Source: Kosakonia sp. SMBL-WEM22 (GTDB taxonomy: Bacteria > Pseudomonadota > Gammaproteobacteria > Enterobacterales > Enterobacteriaceae). From it: a stretch of 64,000 nucleotides of DNA. The stretch lies in contig NZ_CP051488.1 of assembly GCF_014490785.1 (NCBI RefSeq), forward strand, positions 1,240,001-1,304,000, given 5' to 3'. Below are positions 58,517 through 64,000 of this stretch, one piece after another (within the stretch, counting starts at the first letter, position 1; every line of letters begins with the position of its first letter). Below the pieces are notes generated by a model, which saw nothing but the letters and a program-made list of their open reading frames with translations, ran no database searches and was not told the origin of the DNA. The translations under genes and the position numbers were made by a program.

Positions 58517-59581
58517 TTACAGCTTCGACTGCGCCCAGGCAATGCCGCTGGCGTATTCGGGGGGCAGTAACGGCACCAGCGCTTCCAGCGTCGCGCTGAG
58601 GCGGCCGGTATCGCTGTCATTCAGGTTGAGATGGCCTACTTTACGCCCGGCGCGCACCTCTTTGTCATACCAGTGCAGATGCACCAGCGGCAGCTTCAGC
58701 CAGTCGTAATTGAGATCGCTGCCGATCAGGTTGATCATCACCGACGGGCTGTTAACCACCGGCGGCGGCAGGGGCAAATCGACAATTGCGCGCAGATGCA
58801 GCTCAAACTGGCTGATTGAGGCACCGTTTTGCGTCCAGTGGCCGCTGTTGTGCACGCGCGGTGCCAGCTCATTGATCAGCAGCCCGCCAGGGGTTACAAA
58901 ACACTCCATCGCCATCACGCCGACATAGTTCAGCTCATGCATAATCGCCGATAGCATCGCTTCCGCCTGCTGCTGCTGTTTGGCATTCGGCTGCGGGAAG
59001 ACCACGCTGGCGCGCAGGATCCCATCCTGATGCAGGTTGTGGGTCAACGGATAAAAGACGGTGCTGCCATCGTGGGCGCGGGCACCGACCAGCGACACTT
59101 CGCCGGAGAAGTTGATCCCCTGCTCAACGATGCACTCGCCGTAGCACTCATCCGGCAGCTGATCGATATCGGCTGCGCGTAAACGCCACTGGCCGCGACC
59201 GTCATAACCGCCAACGCGGCGCTTCACGATAGCCAGCTCGCCCAGACGCCCGAACACGCCCGGCCACTCGCTTTTGTCCGCCAGCAACTGCCACGGTGCG
59301 GTAGCGAGGTTGAGTTTGTCGAACAGCTGTTTTTGCGTGAAGCGATCGGCAATCACCGGGAAAACGTCGCGGTTCACAAACGCCGGATGGCGCGCCAGCT
59401 CGCGGGTTAACGCGGTTTCCGGCCAGCGCTCAATCTCGGCGGTAATCACGCTCTGCTGAAACGGCACCGCTTCCGGTGCGTCGTCCAGCCCGACCGGCCA
59501 GACGGCAATGCTTAACGGCTCGCCCGCCTGGCGCAGCATGCGCCCAAGCTGGCCGTTGCCCAATATACAGACCTGTTTCAT
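58517..59581 (-). CDS. purK: 5-(carboxyamino)imidazole ribonucleotide synthase PurK
   Basis: A 354-residue ATP-grasp enzyme that turns AIR, bicarbonate and ATP into N5-CAIR in purine synthesis. The N-terminal preATP motif is CILGNGQLGRMLRQAGEPL. ATP-grasp residues lie in ELAIVKRRVGGYDGRGQW and the metal site in NELAPRVHNSGHWTQN. The ATG overlaps the purE stop codon by four bases, giving one purEK operon. Confidence 0.97.
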   Translation of the reverse strand: MKQVCILGNGQLGRMLRQAGEPLSIAVWPVGLDDAPEAVPFQQSVITAEIERWPETALTRELARHPAFVNRDVFPVIADRFTQKQLFDKLNLATAPWQLLADKSEWPGVFGRLGELAIVKRRVGGYDGRGQWRLRAADIDQLPDECYGECIVEQGINFSGEVSLVGARAHDGSTVFYPLTHNLHQDGILRASVVFPQPNAKQQQQAEAMLSAIMHELNYVGVMAMECFVTPGGLLINELAPRVHNSGHWTQNGASISQFELHLRAIVDLPLPPPVVNSPSVMINLIGSDLNYDWLKLPLVHLHWYDKEVRAGRKVGHLNLNDSDTGRLSATLEALVPLLPPEYASGIAWAQSKL

Positions 59582-60087
59582 GCCGCACCCCGTGGATCCG
59601 GGTTATCCAGCACTTCATCCGTCTGCCCCTGGCGCCAGTCGGCCAGGCGCTGATGCAGTTCTGCATCATGCTGGGCAAGGATCTGCGCGGCCAGCAGCGC
59701 CGCGTTTGACGCGCCCGCTTTACCAATCGCCAGCGTCCCGACGGGAATACCGCGCGGCATCTGCACGATGGAGTAGAGGCTATCGACACCGCTTAAAGCC
59801 GCGGTCTGTACCGGCACACCCAGCACCGGCACCAGGGTTTTGGCGGCAATCATGCCCGGCAGATGCGCCGCGCCGCCGGCGCCTGCGATAATCACCTGAA
59901 AGCCGTTTTGCTCCGCCTGTTCGGCAAAGCTGAACAGTTTGTCGGGCGTACGGTGGGCAGAGACGATTTCAACATGGTGCGGGACATTCAGGGTATCGAG
60001 GATTTCTGCGGCGAATTGCATGGTGGCCCAATCGCTTTTAGAACCCATAACAATGGCGATGCGCGCCGGTTGGTTGCTTAAAGACAT
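59578..60087 (-). CDS. purE: N5-CAIR mutase PurE
   Basis: A 169-residue PurE, the same length as in E. coli, which moves the carboxylate of N5-CAIR to give CAIR. Active-site segments are MGSKSDWATM, SAHRTPDKL and GAGGAAHLPGM. The ATG at 60087 aligns with E. coli; the frame start at 60096 is too long. It is first in the purEK operon, behind a PurR box. Confidence 0.97.
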   Translation of the reverse strand: MSLSNQPARIAIVMGSKSDWATMQFAAEILDTLNVPHHVEIVSAHRTPDKLFSFAEQAEQNGFQVIIAGAGGAAHLPGMIAAKTLVPVLGVPVQTAALSGVDSLYSIVQMPRGIPVGTLAIGKAGASNAALLAAQILAQHDAELHQRLADWRQGQTDEVLDNPDPRGAA

Positions 60088-60159
60088 GCGTCTCAAAACT
60101 CCTGTGGGTGTGCTTCAGACTACTTCAGAGGGCAGAGAGAATAGCATGGAAAAAAGGCA

Positions 60160-60175
60160 AGGAAAACGGTTGCGC
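60160..60175 (-). promoter_or_regulatory. PurR box upstream of purEK
   Basis: Read on the minus strand, the 16-mer begins GCGCAACC and ends GTTTTCCT, fitting the PurR consensus (ACGCAAACGTTTTCNT) at about 14 of 16 positions. It lies 73 bp before the purE start. Confidence 0.75.
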
Positions 60176-60215
60176 AGTGAAGTTTGCCGGATTCGAGGGG
60201 TGAGCAGAGGGCATT

Positions 60216-60938
60216 TCAGAAGGGAAATTGCACTAACTCTACGTCGTTTTCGCTGACGCGTATCATTGACCCTTCGCTATGCCAGGCACCGAGTACAGCG
60301 CGCCAGGCGGGCGCATCATTCGCGGTCAGTTGATGAACGGCAGGGCGGTGCGTGTGACCGTGGATCAGCCACTGAACGCGATGCTTTTCCATCGCCTCGA
60401 TAACGGCCTGCTGGTTGACATCCATGATCGCCAGCGATTTGCTGCTGTTGGCGGCACGGCTGCCGGCGCGCATTTTTGCCGCCACGCGATGGCGTATAAA
60501 AAGCGGCAGGGCGAGAAAGAGAGTTTGCAGCCACGGCTGATGCACTTTGGCGCGAAAAGCCTGGTAGCCTGCATCGTCGGTGCAGAGCGTATCGCCGTGC
60601 ATAATCAGCACATTACGTCCATAGAGGTTGAGCACCTTTTCCTGCGGAAGAAGCTGCATGCCGCTTTCACGGGCAAAGCGCTTGCCGAGCAGAAAATCAC
60701 GGTTACCGTGAATGAAATAGCAGGGGACGCCGCTGTCCACGAGTGCGCGGATGGCGCTTGCGACGCGCTGGTGCAGTGGGTTGGGATCGTCGTCGCCAAT
60801 CCAGGCTTCAAAGAGATCGCCCAGAATGTAGAGCGCATCGGCCTGACGGGCAACGCCGTCTAAAAAATGGAGAAAACCGGCGGTGATCGCCGGTTCTTCA
60901 GTGTGCAGATGCAGATCTGCGATAAAGAGTGTTGCCAC
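60216..60938 (-). CDS. lpxH: UDP-2,3-diacylglucosamine diphosphatase LpxH
   Basis: A 240-residue calcineurin-like hydrolase that makes lipid X in lipid A synthesis. The metal ligands sit in the usual motifs: D8 and H10 (FIADLHLH), D41 (ILGDLFEAW), N79 (HGNRDF), H114 (MHGDTL) and the late GHTH (WLIHGHTHRP). It lies three bases after ppiB on the same strand, in one operon. Confidence 0.96.
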   Translation of the reverse strand: MATLFIADLHLHTEEPAITAGFLHFLDGVARQADALYILGDLFEAWIGDDDPNPLHQRVASAIRALVDSGVPCYFIHGNRDFLLGKRFARESGMQLLPQEKVLNLYGRNVLIMHGDTLCTDDAGYQAFRAKVHQPWLQTLFLALPLFIRHRVAAKMRAGSRAANSSKSLAIMDVNQQAVIEAMEKHRVQWLIHGHTHRPAVHQLTANDAPAWRAVLGAWHSEGSMIRVSENDVELVQFPF

Positions 60939-60941
60939 GAA

Positions 60942-61436
60942 TTACTCGCTGACGTCCACGCTTTCGATGATCACATCTTCTTTCGGAACGTCCTGGTGCA
61001 TGCCGCTGCGACCGGTAGAGACCGCTTTGATCTTGTCGACCACGTCCATCCCTTCAACCACTTCTGCGAAGACGCAGTAGCCCCAACCCTGCAGGTTTTC
61101 ACCGCTGAAGTTCAGGAAGTCGTTGTCCGCAACGTTGATGAAGAACTGTGCGGTGGCGGAGTGCGGAGCCTGGGTACGCGCCATTGCCAGCGTGCCACGG
61201 GTGTTTTTCAGGCCGTTGTTGGCTTCATTTTTGATCGGATCTTTCGTCACTTTCTGGTTCATACCCGGTTCAAAACCGCCGCCCTGAATCATAAAGCCGT
61301 TGATCACACGGTGGAAAATGGTGTTGTTGTAGAAACCTTCACGGCAGTAGTCCAGGAAGTTTTTAACTGTTTCAGGCGCTTTGTCATCAAAGGTTTTGAT
61401 TACGATATCGCCGTGATTAGTGTGGAAAGTAACCAT
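60942..61436 (-). CDS. ppiB: Cytosolic peptidyl-prolyl cis-trans isomerase B
   Basis: A 164-residue cyclophilin, the same length as in E. coli PpiB. The active-site region FHRVINGFMIQGGGF carries the catalytic Arg, and QFFINVADNDFLNF and GYCVFAEVVEGMDVVDKI follow. It has no signal peptide, so it is cytosolic. It is divergent from cysS and precedes lpxH. Confidence 0.97.
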   Translation of the reverse strand: MVTFHTNHGDIVIKTFDDKAPETVKNFLDYCREGFYNNTIFHRVINGFMIQGGGFEPGMNQKVTKDPIKNEANNGLKNTRGTLAMARTQAPHSATAQFFINVADNDFLNFSGENLQGWGYCVFAEVVEGMDVVDKIKAVSTGRSGMHQDVPKEDVIIESVDVSE

Positions 61437-61610
61437 TATTGCATCCTGTTCTGATAGTGTGGTGCGTAGACCCGGATGTGGGTCAGATATAGTGGCTTGT
61501 TATAGCATAAGCGCGAGGCGGGATCACCTTGCAAAGTGAGCTGCTTCGGGTTTGAATTACAGGTAATATATACGGTTTTCACGCCCACACACGTCTACAT
61601 GGAATCTTCG

Positions 61611-62996
61611 ATGTTAAAAATTTTTAATACACTGACGCGCCAAAAAGAGGAATTCAAACCTATCCATGCCGGGGAAGTCGGCATGTACGTGTGTGGTATC
61701 ACTGTTTACGATCTCTGTCACATCGGTCATGGCCGTACCTTCGTCGCTTTTGACGTCGTCGCGCGCTATCTGCGTTTCATCGGCTATAAGCTGAAGTATG
61801 TGCGCAATATCACCGATATCGACGACAAAATCATCAAACGTGCCAATGAGAACGGTGAGGATTTTGTGGCGCTGGTCGATCGCATGATCGCCGAGATGCA
61901 CACCGATTTTGACGCCCTCAATATTCTGCGCCCGGATAGCGAACCGCGCGCGACGCACCATATTCACGAAATTATTGAGATCACCGAGAGCCTGCTGGCG
62001 CGCGGTCACGCCTATGTCGCGGATAATGGCGATGTAATGTTCTCCGTGCCAAGCGATCCGAACTATGGTCAGCTTTCACGCCAGGATCTCGATCAGCTGC
62101 AGGCGGGCGCACGCGTCGAAGTGGCAGATATCAAACGCAACCCGATGGATTTCGTGCTGTGGAAGATGTCCAAGCCGGGCGAGCCGAGCTGGCCGTCACC
62201 GTGGGGCGAAGGGCGTCCGGGCTGGCATATTGAGTGTTCGGCGATGAACTGCAAACAGCTGGGGTCGCATTTTGATATTCACGGCGGCGGATCGGATCTG
62301 ATGTTCCCGCACCACGAAAACGAAATCGCCCAGTCGACCTGCGCGCATGATGGCGAGTACGTTAACTACTGGATGCACTCCGGCATGGTGATGGTTGACC
62401 GCGAGAAGATGTCCAAATCGCTGGGTAACTTCTTTACCGTGCGCGACGTGCTGAAGTATTACGATGCGGAAACCATTCGCTACTTCCTGATGTCGGGTCA
62501 CTACCGCAGCCAGCTCAACTACAGCGAAGAGAACCTCAAGCAGGCCCGCTCGGCGCTGGAGCGTCTCTACACCGCGCTGCGCGGAACCGATGCCTCGGTG
62601 GCACCTGAGGGCGGTGAAGCCTTTGAAGCGCGCTTTATTGAAGCGATGGATGATGACTTCAACACGCCGGAAGCTTACTCGGTGCTGTTTGATATGGCGC
62701 GTGAGGTGAACCGCCTGAAAACGGAAGATGCCCATGCGGCAAACGCGCTGGCCTCGCATATGCGTAAACTCGCGGGCGTGCTGGGGCTGCTGGAGCAGAA
62801 CCCGGATCTCTTCCTGCAGAGCGGTGCGCAGGCGGATGAGAGCGAAGTCGCGGAAATTGAGCAGCTTATTCAGCAGCGTCTGGATGCGCGTAAAGCGAAG
62901 GACTGGGCGGCGGCTGATGCCGCGCGCGATCGCCTGAACGAGATGGGCATCGTGCTGGAAGATGGCCCGCAGGGCACCACCTGGCGTCGTAAGTAA
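61611..62996 (+). CDS. cysS: Cysteinyl-tRNA synthetase
   Basis: A 461-residue class I aminoacyl-tRNA synthetase, the same length as in E. coli. The zinc ligands begin with C28 (MYVCG); the HIGH motif is CHIGHGRTF (37-40) and the KMSKS loop is DREKMSKSLGN (about 266-270). The C-terminal DALR domain ends GTTWRRK. The frame is open from 61536, but the ATG at 61611 gives the E. coli N-terminus MLKIFNTLTRQKEEF. A terminator follows. Confidence 0.98.
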   Translation: MLKIFNTLTRQKEEFKPIHAGEVGMYVCGITVYDLCHIGHGRTFVAFDVVARYLRFIGYKLKYVRNITDIDDKIIKRANENGEDFVALVDRMIAEMHTDFDALNILRPDSEPRATHHIHEIIEITESLLARGHAYVADNGDVMFSVPSDPNYGQLSRQDLDQLQAGARVEVADIKRNPMDFVLWKMSKPGEPSWPSPWGEGRPGWHIECSAMNCKQLGSHFDIHGGGSDLMFPHHENEIAQSTCAHDGEYVNYWMHSGMVMVDREKMSKSLGNFFTVRDVLKYYDAETIRYFLMSGHYRSQLNYSEENLKQARSALERLYTALRGTDASVAPEGGEAFEARFIEAMDDDFNTPEAYSVLFDMAREVNRLKTEDAHAANALASHMRKLAGVLGLLEQNPDLFLQSGAQADESEVAEIEQLIQQRLDARKAKDWAAADAARDRLNEMGIVLEDGPQGTTWRRK

Positions 62997-63034
62997 TCTC
63001 TGACCGGACAGGCGCTCGCGCTGTCCGTTTATCG

Positions 63035-63076
63035 AAGCCGCCATCCGCGCTGTGCCGGATGGCGGCTTTTCTTTTT
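63035..63076 (+). terminator. REP-like intrinsic terminator of cysS
   Basis: AAGCCGCCATCCG (63035-63047) pairs with CGGATGGCGGCTT (63056-63068), followed by TTCTTTTT. The stem sequence looks REP-derived. A smaller hairpin, GGACAG with CTGTCC (63005-63026), precedes it. Confidence 0.85.
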
Positions 63077-63087
63077 ACTGAGCGACC

Positions 63088-63609
63088 TTACCGTCTGCGC
63101 CACCACAATAATCCCATCACCACCACGCCCGGCAGCCATACCCACATCAGCTCTGAGAGGATCACCTGGTGCCCGTAGGGCGTGGTGTAGCGCGACAGGG
63201 CGAACGGCGCGACTTTGATCACCTGCCACGGCGCAAAAAAGCGTTCATCCGACCACGGCCAGAGCCAGCCAACCCCTTTCCCGCCGGTAGTGATGGAGTC
63301 CAGCAGGCTGTGCGACAGCAGGGAGACGGTGAGGAAAGCCCAACAGCGCATGAGGCTGGCCTTAAAGCGCTTATGCCCGAGCCAGGCAACCAGCAGCGGG
63401 GCGACGAAGGCGAACAGCAGGGAGTGGGTAAAACCGCGGTGGCCCAGAACATCACCGTAAGCGACGCCGAATTTAAACGCCAGCACATCGGCGTCCGGCA
63501 GCATGGCAAGCCCCATTCCCGCCAGCAGCAAACCCCGTGGAATGGCTTTACTGCCGAGGCCAAGCCCGAGGCAGAGCGGAACAGCAGCGTGCGTAATGAT
63601 GGTTGGCAT
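63088..63609 (-). CDS. ybcI: Inner-membrane metal-dependent hydrolase-like protein YbcI
   Basis: A 173-residue YbcI, nearly identical to E. coli. It belongs to the LexA-regulated-type YdjM/DUF457 group of membrane proteins with about four segments. Conserved His and Asp residues sit in THAAVPL, LPDADVLAFKFG, GHRGFTHSL and SHSLLDSITTGGKG, suggesting a metal site in the membrane. The ATG at 63609 is chosen by alignment; the frame runs to 63699. Function is unknown. Confidence 0.92.
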   Translation of the reverse strand: MPTIITHAAVPLCLGLGLGSKAIPRGLLLAGMGLAMLPDADVLAFKFGVAYGDVLGHRGFTHSLLFAFVAPLLVAWLGHKRFKASLMRCWAFLTVSLLSHSLLDSITTGGKGVGWLWPWSDERFFAPWQVIKVAPFALSRYTTPYGHQVILSELMWVWLPGVVVMGLLWWRRR

Positions 63610-63676
63610 AGAGCATCTCCCTGAGAAAAAAGGGATTATAGCGGCTAATTTGCACGCTTCACGCCTGATTTGTGTG

Positions 63677-64000
63677 TCAGGCAGATTCGCGCACGACAAG
63701 CTGCCCGGAGAGGGTAATGCGCTGCGTTTGTAACTGCGGCTCCTTGAGCTTGCGCATCATCAGCCCGGCGGCCTGGCGACCGCTCTCTTCACTGGCGGAG
63801 GAGACATAGGTAAACGCCGGTGAGGTGAGGTTGATATGCAGCATATCTTCGAAGCCGACCAGCGCCACCTGCTGGGTTAAAAAGAGATCTTTCCCGACGG
63901 TGCGCCCGGTGTGATGAATGCCGCTTATTGAGCCAATCATCGCATCGGGCGAGTGGCAGAGCAGGGCGGTGATGGTGTTGTGCTGTTCCAGCAGCTGGCG
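63677..64000 (-). CDS. LacI-family transcriptional regulator, C-terminal part (runs off window end)
   Basis: The last 107 residues of a LacI/GalR-family repressor; the frame is open to base 64000. It covers the C-terminal subdomain of the ligand-binding core (ALLCHSPDAMIGSISGIH, GRTVGKDLFLTQQVALVGFEDM, PAFTYVSSASEESGRQAAGLMMRKL, ITLSGQLVVRESA). The pattern GR-x-G-x-D-x-F-x-x-QQV resembles MalI-type repressors, but the DNA-binding domain is outside the window, so the member cannot be named. The target genes are probably also beyond the window. Confidence 0.8.
   Translation of the reverse strand, partial: RQLLEQHNTITALLCHSPDAMIGSISGIHHTGRTVGKDLFLTQQVALVGFEDMLHINLTSPAFTYVSSASEESGRQAAGLMMRKLKEPQLQTQRITLSGQLVVRESA

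Overview
The window is chromosomal DNA of a member of the Enterobacteriaceae outside Escherichia, most like the Enterobacter/Kosakonia/Leclercia/Klebsiella group. The evidence is the GC-rich coding sequence and an E. coli-like gene order (ylaC-maa-hha-tomB-acrBA-acrR-mscK-rsmS-priC-ybaN-apt-dnaX-ybaB-recR-htpG-adk-hemH-gsk-ybaL-ushA-ybaK-ybaP-copA-cueR-ybbJ-qmcA-ybbN-ybbO-tesA-ybbA-ybbP, then selU, purKE, lpxH, ppiB, cysS, ybcI). The proteins are close to E. coli ones and the spacers carry enterobacterial REP sequences. The species cannot be fixed from sequence reading alone.

Layout. 1-1.6 kb: a truncated MocR-type regulator divergent from a YczE-like membrane protein, then a GNAT acetyltransferase. 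1.7-2.3 kb: an AT-rich islet with a ribbon-helix-helix protein and an overlapping small unknown gene. 2.5-6.8 kb: lacI and lacZ with CRP site and operator but no lacY or lacA. 6.9-10.5 kb: a sugar or sugar-acid module (GntR/UTRA regulator, mannonate-dehydratase-like enolase-superfamily enzyme, PTS IIBC permease). 10.6-11.1 kb: the zinc-independent ribosomal protein pair ykgM-ykgO behind a Zur box. 11.1-33 kb: conserved core genes, including the AcrAB pump and its repressor, MscK, the DNA polymerase III tau/gamma gene with its frameshift site, and sigma-32-driven htpG. 33-42.5 kb: gsk, ybaL, ushA, ybaK, ybaP and the copper genes copA and cueR, with REP-rich or eroded spacers; aes, fsr and the glsA-ybaT pair found here in E. 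coli are absent. 42.5-46.8 kb: an apparent four-gene operon in which qmcA-ybbJ (SPFH/NfeD) is followed by two uncharacterised genes for exported proteins. 46.9-52.3 kb: ybbN, ybbO, tesA, ybbAP. 52.4-57.2 kb: a porin and a second methionine-family ABC importer set between two REP arrays, one an exact 110-bp tandem array. 57.2-64 kb: selU, purKE, lpxH, ppiB, cysS, ybcI and the C-terminal end of a LacI-family regulator.

Two genes carry visible programmed -1 frameshift signals: dnaX (tau/gamma) and copA (ATPase/copper chaperone). Regulatory sites that can be read directly include LacI, CRP, GntR-type, Zur, AcrR, CueR, PurR and sigma-32 sites. The best candidates for undescribed biology are the qmcA-ybbJ-TPR-DUF3142 operon, the GntR/ManD-like/IIBC module, the RHH/72-residue gene pair, and a cluster of hairpins between gsk and ybaL.
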